This document shows, piece by piece, positions 16,902 to 26,601 of a stretch of DNA of 64,000 nt. A model generated the notes under the pieces. It was not told where the DNA came from. It searched no databases and worked only from the letters and a program-made list of their open reading frames with translations. The translations under genes and the position numbers were made by a program. This stretch comes from Nocardiopsis listeri NBRC 13360 (GTDB lineage: Bacteria; Actinomycetota; Actinomycetes; Streptosporangiales; Streptosporangiaceae). Where the stretch lies: NCBI RefSeq assembly GCF_001570765.1, contig NZ_BCSH01000048.1, positions 1 to 64,000 of the forward strand. The letters run 5' to 3'. How positions within the stretch are numbered: position 1 is the stretch's first letter; each line of letters opens with the position of its first letter.

Positions 16902-16932
16902 AGAGGGTCGGGGCACCTCGCCCCGACCCTCT
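16902..16932 (-). terminator. Terminator of the paa operon
   Basis: AGAGGGTCGGGGC (16902-16914) pairs with 16920-16932, a perfect 13-bp stem with a 5-nt loop. On the minus strand it is followed by TTTTC, so it is a good intrinsic terminator 19 bp after the paaI stop. Confidence 0.85.
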
Positions 16933-16950
16933 CTCGGTCCTGCGGCCTGT

Positions 16951-17376
16951 CTATCCGTGCCCGGCCAGGGTACGGCTGCGCCCGCGGAACTCGGCGACGA
17001 TCTCCTCGCCCCGGCGGACGGTCACGTCGTAGACGCCACTGCGCCCGAAGACCACACGCTCCTCGGCGGTGGCCACCAACACGTCGCCTTCGTGGGCCGG
17101 GGCCACGAACGTGACGTCGGCGCCGGAGGCCACGGTCACCCCTCCACCGTCCACGTTGCACGCGCACGCGAACGCGGTGTCGGCCAGGGTGAACAACAAC
17201 CCTCCGTGGGCGATGTCGTAGCCGTTGAGCATGAGCGGGCCGACGACCATCTCCACCACCGCACGCCCATCGGTGGCCTCCAGCAGGCGCATGCCCAGGT
17301 TCTTGGAGGCACGGTCGGCCTCGAACATCCGCCAGGCGGTCTCGTTGCGCCCCGTAGGCGCCTCCGCCCCGCTCAC
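16951..17376 (-). CDS. paaI: Phenylacetate-pathway acyl-CoA thioesterase PaaI
   Basis: Hot-dog fold thioesterase, 141 aa. It releases free acids from aromatic or ring-hydroxylated CoA intermediates, which prevents CoA trapping when the pathway stalls. The family motif GYDIAHGGLLFTLADTAFA lies at residues about 52-70, and the catalytic Asp is expected in LAD. The GTG start overlaps the paaE stop as GTGA. It is the last gene before the terminator. Confidence 0.88.
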   Translation of the reverse strand: MSGAEAPTGRNETAWRMFEADRASKNLGMRLLEATDGRAVVEMVVGPLMLNGYDIAHGGLLFTLADTAFACACNVDGGGVTVASGADVTFVAPAHEGDVLVATAEERVVFGRSGVYDVTVRRGEEIVAEFRGRSRTLAGHG

Positions 17377-18476
17377 GAGTCGAAGTCCACGGTCACGGCG
17401 TCGGTCACCGGCAGCGACTGGCAGGCCAGCGCGTACCCGGCTTCCACCTCGGCGGGGGTGAGCGCGTAGTTGCGCACCATCTGGACCTCACCACCGCACA
17501 CCTTGACCCGGCAGGTCCCGCACACCCCGCCCTTGCAGGCGAAGGGAACGTCGGGACGGTAGCGCTGGGCCGAGTCCAGCACGGGCACCCCTTGGGGCAG
17601 GGTCAGCGTGGTGGTGCGCCCGTCCAATACGACGGTGACCTCGCTGGCGGGTCCCTCGACCTCGGGGTCCTCGTGTCGTGCCTGGGGCGGTGGTTCGGCG
17701 CCCTCGACGAAGAACAGCTCCTGGTGGACGCGTTCACCGTCCACCCCGTGTTCGGCCAGCACCCGTTGGGCGTCGGTGACCATCGTGTAGGGCCCGCACA
17801 GCCACCAGTGGTCGACACCGTCCGCGGCGATGATGGTCGACAGCAACGCGTCGAGCTTGGCGCCGTCCAGACGCCCGGTGAACAGCTCCGACTCTCTCGG
17901 CTCACGCGAGAGCACGTGTACCAGTTCCAGTCGTGGTCCGAAGGCGTCCTTGAGGTCGGCCAGCTCGTCGGCGAACATCACCGTGTCGCTGCGGCGGTTG
18001 CCGTACAACAACGTGATGTGGGAGCCGGTGCGGCGCAGCAGCGAAGCGGCCATGGACAGCACCGGGGTGATGCCCGAACCGGCGGCCACCAGCACGTGCC
18101 GGGCGGTCTCGGTCAAATCGGGGCTGAAGCGACCCGTGGGCGCGCCCACCTCGATCTCGTCACCGGGCCGCACCCGATGGACCAGCCAGGTGGAGAACAG
18201 GCCGTCGGCGACCAGGCGCACGCCCACGCGGGGCGCCTGGCCCACCGGGGCGCAGATCGAGTAGCTGCGACGCTCCTCCACACCGTCGATCACACGACGC
18301 AGGGTGAGCGACTGTCCGGGGGCGAACGCGAACACCTCGGCCAGATGGTCCGGGACGTCGAAGGTGACGGCGACGGCGTCCTCGCACAGGCGCTCGACGG
18401 CGGCCACGCGCAGCCGGTGGAACGCCGCCCGGCCGTGTGCCGCGGCCGGGGCGGTCTCGGTGACGGGTGTGGTCAC
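17373..18476 (-). CDS. paaE: Phenylacetyl-CoA epoxidase reductase subunit PaaE
   Basis: Passes electrons from NADPH through FAD and an iron-sulfur cluster to the diiron oxygenase PaaA. The protein is 367 aa. The N-terminal ferredoxin-reductase part has RSYSICAP (FAD) and AAGSGITPVLSMA (NADP). The C-terminal plant-type ferredoxin has FACKGGVCGTCRVKV, with the last Cys in ALACQS. The GTG at 18476 is chosen because AAGGAG lies 8 nt upstream, just inside the 3' end of paaD. Confidence 0.92.
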   Translation of the reverse strand: MTTPVTETAPAAAHGRAAFHRLRVAAVERLCEDAVAVTFDVPDHLAEVFAFAPGQSLTLRRVIDGVEERRSYSICAPVGQAPRVGVRLVADGLFSTWLVHRVRPGDEIEVGAPTGRFSPDLTETARHVLVAAGSGITPVLSMAASLLRRTGSHITLLYGNRRSDTVMFADELADLKDAFGPRLELVHVLSREPRESELFTGRLDGAKLDALLSTIIAADGVDHWWLCGPYTMVTDAQRVLAEHGVDGERVHQELFFVEGAEPPPQARHEDPEVEGPASEVTVVLDGRTTTLTLPQGVPVLDSAQRYRPDVPFACKGGVCGTCRVKVCGGEVQMVRNYALTPAEVEAGYALACQSLPVTDAVTVDFDS

Positions 18477-18478
18477 GG

Positions 18479-19003
18479 TCAGATCTCCTTGACGTGCTCG
18501 AACGGTTCGAGGCAGGAACGGCAACGGTGCAGCGACTTGCAGGAGGTCGCGCCGAAGCGGGACAGTTCCTCGGTCTCGGCCGAACCGCACAGCGGACAGC
18601 GTGGAACGGTTCGGGTGGGCAGCAGGGTGAGGGGGACCGGGCCGGCGGGCCTCCTGGGCGCGCCGCCGGGCGGCGAGATGCCGTGCTCGGTGAGCTTGCG
18701 CCGTCCCTGTGGGGTGATCCAGTCGGTGGTCCAGGGCGGGGAGAGCGTGGTGCGCACCCGCACCTGCTCGAACCCGGCCGCGCGCACGGCCGCGTCCACG
18801 TCCACGCGCATCTCGGCCAGAGCCGGGCAGCCCGAGTAGGTGGGCGTGATCCACACCTGCGCGGCGCCGTCCTCGGTGATCTCGACCTCGCGCAGGATGC
18901 CCAGGTCGGCCAGGGTCAGCATGGGAAGTTCGGGGTCGGTCACCGCGGCCGCCGCCGCCCACACGCGACGATGTTCCTCGGTCCGCGATGCGGCGGCTAC
19001 CAT
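18479..19003 (-). CDS. paaD: Phenylacetyl-CoA epoxidase accessory protein PaaD
   Basis: Protein of 174 aa that combines a DUF59/MIP18-like domain (VTDPELPMLTLADLGI, then PTYSGCPAL) with a C-terminal zinc ribbon (CPLCGSAETEE and CRSCLEPF). Family members are thought to help mature or insert metal into the epoxidase complex. The ATG lies inside the last codons of paaC (7-bp overlap), so translation is probably coupled. Confidence 0.9.
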   Translation of the reverse strand: MVAAASRTEEHRRVWAAAAAVTDPELPMLTLADLGILREVEITEDGAAQVWITPTYSGCPALAEMRVDVDAAVRAAGFEQVRVRTTLSPPWTTDWITPQGRRKLTEHGISPPGGAPRRPAGPVPLTLLPTRTVPRCPLCGSAETEELSRFGATSCKSLHRCRSCLEPFEHVKEI

Positions 19004-19875
19004 GTCGCCTCCGGATGTTCTCGGGCCACCCGCTGGAGTTCGGTCAGCAGGGGCGTCAGTTCGTCGGTGTGCCGGCCCTCGCGCCCGGCCACCTCGGCCG
19101 TGGGGAAGGGCCCGGGCGCCTCCAACGTGGCCGCGGTCAGCACCTGGTCCAGGACCTGGTGGACCTCCTCGCGCACCGTGGCCGGGTCCACGGCCACCCC
19201 TTGGTCGGCCAGGGCGGCCTCCACCGGGTGGGTGGCGAAGAGTTCACCGGTCAGCGGCCACACGTCGGTGACCGCCCGGGCCATACGCTCGTGCGAGTAT
19301 TCGGTGCCGTCGCCCAGGCGCAGTGCCCAGGAGACCGCGTACTCACGGTGGTAGGCGACCTCGTTGACGCCCTTGGCGGCGATGGCGGACAGCACCGGGT
19401 CCTTACCGTCGGCCAGTCGGGTGAACAGGGCCAGTCGCCAGGTGGAGAGCACGAGCAGCGTGGCCACGCACCGGGCGAAGTCACCGCGCGGGGCCTCGGC
19501 CAGGTGCACGTTGCGGAACTCATCGGGGCCTCGGTGGTAGGCGAAGGCGTCCTCGTCGCGGCCGGTCCCGTCGGCCTGGCCGGCCCGGGCCAGCAGCAGG
19601 CGGGCCTGGCCCAGCAGGTCCAGCGCGATGTTGGCCAAGGCCACCTCCTCCTCCAGTTCGGGTGCGTCGGTCACCCAGTGGACGAGCCGCTGCGCCTGGA
19701 CCAGGGAGTCGTCGCCGAGCATCTGGCAGTACAGGGCCAGGTCCTGGCCGTCCACCCCCACGGGAAGGGTGGTGTCCACACCCGCGAGCGCCTCGGTGAA
19801 ACCGGTGCCGAAGGCCCAGCGGGCGTCGCCGTCGTGTTCCTCGGTCAGGCCGGTGAAGATGTTGTCGCCACTCAT
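18997..19875 (-). CDS. paaC: Phenylacetyl-CoA epoxidase structural subunit PaaC
   Basis: Ferritin-like partner of PaaA, 292 aa, that forms the PaaAC heterodimer. Helical segments such as LANIALDLLGQARLLL and NEVAYHREYAVSW match the family. The ATG at 19875 is used because AAAGGA sits 6 nt upstream; the longer open frame upstream covers the intergenic gap. It lies 40 bp after paaB and ends in TAG. Confidence 0.92.
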   Translation of the reverse strand: MSGDNIFTGLTEEHDGDARWAFGTGFTEALAGVDTTLPVGVDGQDLALYCQMLGDDSLVQAQRLVHWVTDAPELEEEVALANIALDLLGQARLLLARAGQADGTGRDEDAFAYHRGPDEFRNVHLAEAPRGDFARCVATLLVLSTWRLALFTRLADGKDPVLSAIAAKGVNEVAYHREYAVSWALRLGDGTEYSHERMARAVTDVWPLTGELFATHPVEAALADQGVAVDPATVREEVHQVLDQVLTAATLEAPGPFPTAEVAGREGRHTDELTPLLTELQRVAREHPEATW

Positions 19876-19915
19876 GTCGTTCCTTTGAAGCCTCGTTCGT
19901 CCCCGTGCGTTCGCG

Positions 19916-20227
19916 CTAGATGTGCGGGACGTCCTCGGGGATCGGGTAGAAGGTCGGGTGGCGGTAGACCTTGTCACCGCTGGGCTCGAAGTAGGGGTCC
20001 TTCTCGTCCGGGCTGGAGGCGGTGATGTCCTGGGCGAGCACCACCCAGATGCTCACGCCCTCGTTGCGCCGGGTGTAGAGGTTGCGGGCGTTGTGCAGGG
20101 CCATCTCGTCGTCGGGGGCGTGCAGGGAGCCCACGTGGACGTGGTTGAGGCCGCGCTTGCCGCGCACGAAGACCTCGTACAGGGGCCATTCGGGCCGGGC
20201 CGGGCCGGTGCCGTCGGTGTTGCTCAT
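19916..20227 (-). CDS. paaB: Phenylacetyl-CoA epoxidase subunit PaaB
   Basis: Small subunit of 103 aa that bridges PaaAC heterodimers. The family pattern is complete: [24 protein letters not shown], then [13 protein letters not shown] and SIWVV. The ATG overlaps the paaA TGA as ATGA. It lies second in the paaA-B-C-D-E-I operon. Confidence 0.95.
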   Translation of the reverse strand: MSNTDGTGPARPEWPLYEVFVRGKRGLNHVHVGSLHAPDDEMALHNARNLYTRRNEGVSIWVVLAQDITASSPDEKDPYFEPSGDKVYRHPTFYPIPEDVPHI

Positions 20228-21198
20228 GCCGCGACCTCCCGGGCGCTCCTGTGCTTGTCGGCGTAGGCGGTGGCGGCCTCACGGACCCACGCACCGTTGT
20301 CGTGGGCGGCGCGACGCCGCTCCACACGCTCGGCGTTCTTGGGGCCGTTGCCCGCGATGACCTGCTTGAACTCGTCCCAGTCCGGTTCACCGAAGTCGTA
20401 GTGGCCGCGCTCGTCGTTCCAGGCCAGTTCGGGGTCGGGCAGGGTGACGCCCAGCTTGTCGGCCTGCGGGACGGTCATGTCGATGAACTTCTGGCGCAGG
20501 TCGTCGTTGGTGTCGATCTTGATGCCCCAGGCCAGCGACCGCCGGGTGTTGGGCGAGTCGGCGTCGGGCGGGCCGAGCATCATCAGGGACGGCCACCACC
20601 AGCGGTCCACGGCCTCCTGGACCATCGCGCGCTGGCCCTCGGTGCCGGCCATCATGCGCATGAGCAGTTCGTAGCCCTGCCTCTGATGGAAGGACTCCTC
20701 CTTGCAGATGCGCACCATGGCGCGGGCGTAGGGGCCGAAGGAGGTACGGCACAGCGGGACCTGGTTGCAGATCGCGGCGCCATCCACCAACCAGCCGATC
20801 ACACCGACGTCGGCGTAGCTCAGCGCCGGGTAGTTGAAGATCGAGGAGTACTTCTGACGTCCCTCGATCAGGCGCTCGGTGAGGTCGGCGCGGTCCACGC
20901 CGAGGGTCTCGGCGGCCGCGTACAGGTACAGGCCGTGTCCGGCCTCGTCCTGGACCTTGGCCAGCAGGATGGCCTTGCGTCGCAGGCTGGGCGCGCTCGC
21001 GATCCAGTCTCCCTCGGGCTGCATCCCGATGATCTCCGAGTGCGCGTGTTGGGAGACCTGACGGATGAGGGTCTTGCGGTAGGCCTCGGGCATCCAGTCG
21101 CGTGGTTCGACGCGCTGGTTGGCCGCGATCCTGGCGTCGAATTCCGCCTGGAGAGCCTCGTCGGCGCCGGGGGGCGCTTCCTGGGCCGTGGTCGACAT
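20224..21198 (-). CDS. paaA: Phenylacetyl-CoA epoxidase catalytic subunit PaaA
   Basis: Diiron oxygenase subunit of 324 aa that inserts one oxygen atom into the ring of phenylacetyl-CoA to give the 1,2-epoxide. Ligand-bearing helices are seen in [16 protein letters not shown] (about residues 81-96) and [15 protein letters not shown] (about 168-182). The ATG follows a GGGGA site. A perfect 14-bp palindrome lies 20 bp upstream at 21218-21231. Confidence 0.95.
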   Translation of the reverse strand: MSTTAQEAPPGADEALQAEFDARIAANQRVEPRDWMPEAYRKTLIRQVSQHAHSEIIGMQPEGDWIASAPSLRRKAILLAKVQDEAGHGLYLYAAAETLGVDRADLTERLIEGRQKYSSIFNYPALSYADVGVIGWLVDGAAICNQVPLCRTSFGPYARAMVRICKEESFHQRQGYELLMRMMAGTEGQRAMVQEAVDRWWWPSLMMLGPPDADSPNTRRSLAWGIKIDTNDDLRQKFIDMTVPQADKLGVTLPDPELAWNDERGHYDFGEPDWDEFKQVIAGNGPKNAERVERRRAAHDNGAWVREAATAYADKHRSAREVAA

Positions 21199-21217
21199 TG
21201 ATCATTCCCCATTCATA

Positions 21218-21231
21218 ACCGAACGTTCGGT
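21218..21231. promoter_or_regulatory. TetR-type operator before paaA
   Basis: ACCGAACGTTCGGT is a perfect 14-bp palindrome, extended on the right by CAGTAAT. The same element, with one change, lies between paaJ and paaK at 25068-25081. Sites with ACCGA-CGGT halves are typical targets of TetR-family PaaR repressors that respond to phenylacetyl-CoA. Confidence 0.7.
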
Positions 21232-21270
21232 CAGTAATTAGTATCGCCGGAGGTGGTGGTCCGACGCAAG

Positions 21271-21299
21271 GGGGGCGCTGCGAAGACCGGCGCGCCCCC
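21271..21299 (-). terminator. Probable terminator after paaG
   Basis: GGGGGCGC (21271-21278) pairs with GCGCCCCC (21292-21299) around a 13-nt loop, just beyond the paaG stop on the minus strand. No T tract follows, so it may only weaken transcription before the paaA promoter. Confidence 0.4.
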
Positions 21300-21306
21300 G
21301 CGGGGG

Positions 21307-22098
21307 CTACTTCCCGGTGAAGGTGGGCTTCTGCTTGGCCAGGAACGCGTTGACCGCGCCCACATGGTCGGCGGTCTCCCCCAGCTGGTTCTGCAGGTCC
21401 GCCTCCTCCTCCAGCAGCTCCGCCATTTCGAGGCCTCCCTCGGCCGCCGCTCGCACCTCGCGCTTGGCCGCCACGAACGCGGCGGTGGGTCCCGAGGCCA
21501 GCTTCCGGGCCACCTCGTGGGCGCGCGTCTCCCAGTCCTGGTCGTCCACCACCTCGGTGACCAGACCCAGCTCCAAGGCGCGGTCCGCGACCATCATGGT
21601 GCCCAGCAGCATCAGTTCCATCGCCCGGGCCTGGCCCAGAGCACGCACCAGGCGCATCGCCAGCCCCGAATCCGAGGCCAGACCGATCCCGGTGAAGGCG
21701 GTGCCGAACTTGGCACGACGGGCCGCCACCCGTACGTCACCGGCCAGGGCGAAGCCCATCCCCGCGCCCACGCAGGCCCCGCCGATGCCCACCACAAGCG
21801 GCACCTGGATGCGCTCCAAACCCAGCACGATGGGGTTGTAGTGCTCGCGCACCGTGTCCAACGCGCCCGGGCCTGAGGGATCCTCCAGCAGACGCGCGTG
21901 CTCGGCCAGGTCCTGCCCGACGCAGAACGCCTTGCCCGACCCCAGGAACAGCACCGCGCGCGCGGTGGTGGACTCCGCCGCCCGGTTCACCGCCTCCAGC
22001 AGCTCTTCCTTGACCCGGACGGTCAGCGCCGGGGTGTTCAGCCGGATCGTGGCCAGCCCGTCGGCCTCCTCGAACCACGCCGCCCTGTCTTCGCTCAC
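21307..22098 (-). CDS. paaG: 1,2-epoxyphenylacetyl-CoA isomerase PaaG
   Basis: Crotonase-fold enzyme of 263 aa that rearranges the ring epoxide to the oxepin, the substrate for ring opening. Oxyanion-hole segments are FCVGQDLAEHA (about residue 58) and GACVGAGMGFALAGD (about 107). The Asp in GIGLASDSG (about 137) fits the PaaG subgroup rather than a plain hydratase. The GTG start overlaps the paaH stop as GTGA. The gene ends in TAG. Confidence 0.8.
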   Translation of the reverse strand: MSEDRAAWFEEADGLATIRLNTPALTVRVKEELLEAVNRAAESTTARAVLFLGSGKAFCVGQDLAEHARLLEDPSGPGALDTVREHYNPIVLGLERIQVPLVVGIGGACVGAGMGFALAGDVRVAARRAKFGTAFTGIGLASDSGLAMRLVRALGQARAMELMLLGTMMVADRALELGLVTEVVDDQDWETRAHEVARKLASGPTAAFVAAKREVRAAAEGGLEMAELLEEEADLQNQLGETADHVGAVNAFLAKQKPTFTGK

Positions 22099-22979
22099 GC
22101 CTTGTCTCCCTCGTCCCAGATGTGGAAGCCCTCGCCGCTCTTGCGGCCGAGCCTTCCCTCGGCGACCTTACGGCGCAACAGCTCCGGAGGGGTGAACCGG
22201 TCCCCCAGTTCGGCGGCCAGGTACTCGGCGATGGCCAACCGCACGTCCAATCCGACCAGGTCGGTGAGCTTGAGCGGCCCCATCGGGTGGCGGTAGCCCA
22301 ACTCCATGGCGGTGTCGATGTCGGCGGGCGAGGCCACGCCCTCCTCCACCATGCGGATCGCTTCCAGACCCAGTGTGACGCCCAGACGGCTGGTGGCGAA
22401 ACCGGGTGCGTCGCGCACCACGATCTCGGTCTTGCCCAGGGCACCCGCCCAGCCGCGCACCGACTCCAGCACGGCCGTGCCGGTCTCGGGCGCGGTGACG
22501 ATCTCCACCAGTTTGGAGGCCGGGACCGGGTTGAAGAAGTGCGTGCCCAGGAATCGACTCGGACGCTTGAGCGCGGCGGCCAGCTCGGTCACCGACAACG
22601 AACTGGTGTTGGAGGCCAGCACGGTCTCCTCGCCCACGACCGTCTCGGCCGCGGTGAGCACCGCGATCTTCAGCTCGGGCCTCTCCGGCACGGCCTCGAT
22701 GACGATCCCGGCCTCGGCGGGGATGTCGGCGATGTCGGCGACCGCGTCCATCCGGGCCAGGTAGAGGGCGGGTTCGAGGTCGATCTTGCCGCGTTCACGC
22801 GCCTTGTCCAGCCCGGCCGCGACCCGACCACGGCCCGCCTCGGCGGCCTCGACGGTGGCCTCGACCAACACCACGCGTGCGCCGGCCATGAGGAACTGAT
22901 GGACGATGCCGGCACCCATGGTGCCGCCGCCGATGACGGCCACGATCTCCGGCACGCCCCGTGGGGTGATCTCGGTCAA
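22095..22979 (-). CDS. paaH: 3-hydroxyacyl-CoA dehydrogenase PaaH
   Basis: NAD-dependent oxidation of 3-hydroxyadipyl-CoA, 294 aa. The Rossmann motif VIGGGTMGAGIVHQF is at about residues 15-29, SNTSSLSV and GTHFFNPVP lie in the middle, and DLVGLDVRLAI is in the C-terminal helical domain. It is shorter than the 475-residue enterobacterial enzyme but normal for actinobacteria. TTG at 22979 is proposed as start because it overlaps the previous stop (TTGA) and has AGGAAG nearby. A GTG about 24 nt further in is the alternative. Confidence 0.82.
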   Translation of the reverse strand: MTEITPRGVPEIVAVIGGGTMGAGIVHQFLMAGARVVLVEATVEAAEAGRGRVAAGLDKARERGKIDLEPALYLARMDAVADIADIPAEAGIVIEAVPERPELKIAVLTAAETVVGEETVLASNTSSLSVTELAAALKRPSRFLGTHFFNPVPASKLVEIVTAPETGTAVLESVRGWAGALGKTEIVVRDAPGFATSRLGVTLGLEAIRMVEEGVASPADIDTAMELGYRHPMGPLKLTDLVGLDVRLAIAEYLAAELGDRFTPPELLRRKVAEGRLGRKSGEGFHIWDEGDKA

Positions 22980-23724
22980 CGCTTCTTCCTCTCCAGGAAA
23001 CCGGTCATGCGCTCGTGCTTGTCGGCGCTCTCGAACAGCACCGCCTGGGTCAGGTCGTCGGCCAGCGGGTGCACCCCGTCGGCGTCCAGGACCATCTTGG
23101 TCATGCGCAGGGCCATCGGTGAGGAGGCCGCCATGCGGTCCAGCAGGGCGTGGGCGCTCTCGCGCAACTCCTCGGAAGGGACGATCCGCGCGATGAGCCC
23201 GTGACGCAGCGCGGCCTCGGCGTCCAGTCGGAAACCGCCCAGCAGCACCTGTTTGGCCACCGAGGCACCCACCAGTTCCTTGAGCCGCCAGCACGCACCG
23301 GCGCCCGCGATGATGCCCAGGCCCGGCTCGGGTTGGGCGAACACCGCGGTGGGGGTGGCGATGCGGATGTCGCAGGCATAGGACAGTTCCGCGCCGCCGC
23401 CCAACGCCCAACCGTCGACCGCCGCCACGGTGGGCGCGGGCAGTCGGTGCAACCGTTCGAACAGGCGGCTGTTGATCCCGGCCAAGGCCTCCTCGCGGCC
23501 GCGTTCGCGCAGTTCGGAGATGTCGGCGCCGCCGGCGAAGACCGTGCCGTGCCCGGTCAGCAACAGGGGTTTGGGGTCGGCCTCCAGTTCGGCGCACACC
23601 CAGTGCAGTTCGGCGATCATCCGTCCGTTGATGGCGTTGCGGGCCTCGGGGCGGTGCAGCTCCACCACCGTGCGGTCCTCGCTCCGCTCCACCAGCAGGG
23701 TCTCGAATTCCTCGTCGTGGTCGC

Positions 23725-23728
<4 letters not shown>
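22976..23728 (-). CDS. paaF: Enoyl-CoA hydratase PaaF
   Basis: Hydrates 2,3-dehydroadipyl-CoA. The protein is 250 aa with the crotonase fold: RPEARNAING near residue 30, FAGGADISELRERG near 67, GWALGGGAELSYACD near 106, and PEPGLGIIAGAGACWRL near 132 with the catalytic Glu. The ATG overlaps the thiolase TGA as ATGA. Assignment to PaaF rather than PaaG rests on the catalytic Glu and on gene order. Confidence 0.78.
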
Positions 23729-24960
<1,232 letters not shown>

Positions 24961-25067
24961 GAACGGCCTCCCATGTTGAGCGCGGTGGCGTGCGCCACCG
25001 CCTGGTGTGAACTCATCGACACATCTCCTTGACACGGCAGGTCGGAGACTGGATAAATGCATTAGTA

Positions 25068-25081
25068 ACCGACCGTTCGGT
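25068..25081. promoter_or_regulatory. TetR-type operator between paaJ and paaK
   Basis: ACCGACCGTTCGGT sits in a longer imperfect palindrome running from TTAGT to CAGTAA, in the 244-bp divergent region. It matches the paaA site in 13 of 14 positions, so one repressor could control all three paa transcripts. Confidence 0.7.
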
Positions 25082-25204
25082 CAGTAAGCAAGTCGGTCCG
25101 GCCCTTGACAGGGCCGACCCACACCCGTCACCGCGCGGCGGACCGCCCACCCACCCAGGCCTCCGGTCTGCGCGGGCCACCGCGCACCGTACCCGGAGAG
25201 GCCC

Positions 25205-26563
25205 ATGGCAAGCCAGGACACCACCACGCAGCCGGCCGGCACCACGACCCCCCGACGACTCGGTCAGGCGCCCGCCCCCGAGTCGCTCGACCCGGCCGAA
25301 CGCATGAGCGTCGACGAGCTCCGCGCTTTGCAGCTCGATCGTCTGCGCTGGACCCTGGAGCACGCCTACATCAACGTGCCCCTGTACAAGCGCAAGTTCG
25401 ACGAGGCGGGCGTCCGCCCCGAGGACCTCAGGACGTTGGAGGACCTCGCCCTCTTCCCCCACACCACCAAGGCCGACCTGCGCGACAACTACCCCTTCGG
25501 CATGTTCGCCGTGCCCCAGGACCGGATCAGCCGCGTCCACGCCTCCAGCGGCACCACCGGCAAACCCACCGTGGTCGGCTACACGCGCGAGGACATCGAC
25601 ACCTGGGCCGAGGTCGTGGCCCGCTCCATCCGCGCCGCCGGTGGGCGCCCCGAGCACAAGGTGCACGTCTCCTACGGCTATGGCCTGTTCACCGGCGGCC
25701 TGGGCGCCCACTACGGCGCCGAGAGGCTCGGTTGCACCGTCATCCCCGCCTCCGGCGGCCAGACCGCCAAGCAGGTCCAGCTCATCCAGGACTTCCGCCC
25801 CGAGATCATCATGATCACCCCCAGCTATATGTTGACGCTGTTGGACGAGTTCGAGAATCAGGGAATCGACCCGCGTTCCACCTCTCTCGAGATCGGTGTC
25901 TTCGGCGCCGAACCCTGGACCGAGAAGATGCGCCGCGAGATCGAGGACCGTTTCGACATCAACGCAGTGGACATCTACGGCCTGTCCGAGGTCATGGGCC
26001 CGGGCGTGGCCAACGAGTGCGTGGAGACCAAGGACGGCCTGCACGTATGGGAGGACCACTTCTACCCCGAGGTCTTGGACCCCATCACCCAGGAAGTCCT
26101 GCCCGACGGCGAGAACGGCGAACTGGTCTTCACCTCGCTGACCAAACAGGCCATGCCGATCATCCGCTACCGCACCCGTGATCTGACCACCCTGCGCCCG
26201 GGCACCGCCCGCCCCATGCGCCGCATGGACAAGGTCACCGGCCGCAGCGACGACATGATCATCCTGCGCGGGGTCAACGTCTTCCCCACCCAGATCGAGG
26301 AGATCGTGCTGGGTCTGGACGGTCTGGCTCCGCACTTCCAGCTCGTGCTCACCAAGGAGGGCCGTCTGGACCGCATGGCCGTGCGCGTGGAGGCGGCGCC
26401 CGACTGCACCTTTGACCGCCGAGTGGTCCTGTGCCGCGAGATCACCGCCACCATCAAGGACAAGGTCGGTGTCAGCGTCACCGTGGACGTCGTCGATCCC
26501 GAGCGGATCGAACGCTCGGTGGGCAAGTTCCGCCGCATCATCGACCAGCGCCCCCAGGGCTGA
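25205..26563 (+). CDS. paaK: Phenylacetate-CoA ligase
   Basis: Activates phenylacetate to phenylacetyl-CoA with ATP and CoA, the entry step of the pathway. The protein is 452 aa and has the adenylate-forming fold: SSGTTGKPTVVGYT (about residues 116-129), FGAEPWTEKMR, DIYGLSEVMGPG (about 257), YRTRDLT, and C-terminal GRSDDMIILRGVNVFP. The ATG is preceded by GGAGAGG. It is divergent from the paaJ operon and shares its operator region. Confidence 0.95.
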   Translation: MASQDTTTQPAGTTTPRRLGQAPAPESLDPAERMSVDELRALQLDRLRWTLEHAYINVPLYKRKFDEAGVRPEDLRTLEDLALFPHTTKADLRDNYPFGMFAVPQDRISRVHASSGTTGKPTVVGYTREDIDTWAEVVARSIRAAGGRPEHKVHVSYGYGLFTGGLGAHYGAERLGCTVIPASGGQTAKQVQLIQDFRPEIIMITPSYMLTLLDEFENQGIDPRSTSLEIGVFGAEPWTEKMRREIEDRFDINAVDIYGLSEVMGPGVANECVETKDGLHVWEDHFYPEVLDPITQEVLPDGENGELVFTSLTKQAMPIIRYRTRDLTTLRPGTARPMRRMDKVTGRSDDMIILRGVNVFPTQIEEIVLGLDGLAPHFQLVLTKEGRLDRMAVRVEAAPDCTFDRRVVLCREITATIKDKVGVSVTVDVVDPERIERSVGKFRRIIDQRPQG

Positions 26564-26601
26564 GCCCCTCTCCCCCTGGGTCCCCGAGCACGCCATCGCC
26601 C

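Noticed and set aside
25013-26596. 527-residue frame antisense to paaK
   Set aside because: Its sequence is the reverse reading of a clear phenylacetate-CoA ligase gene and contains no motif.
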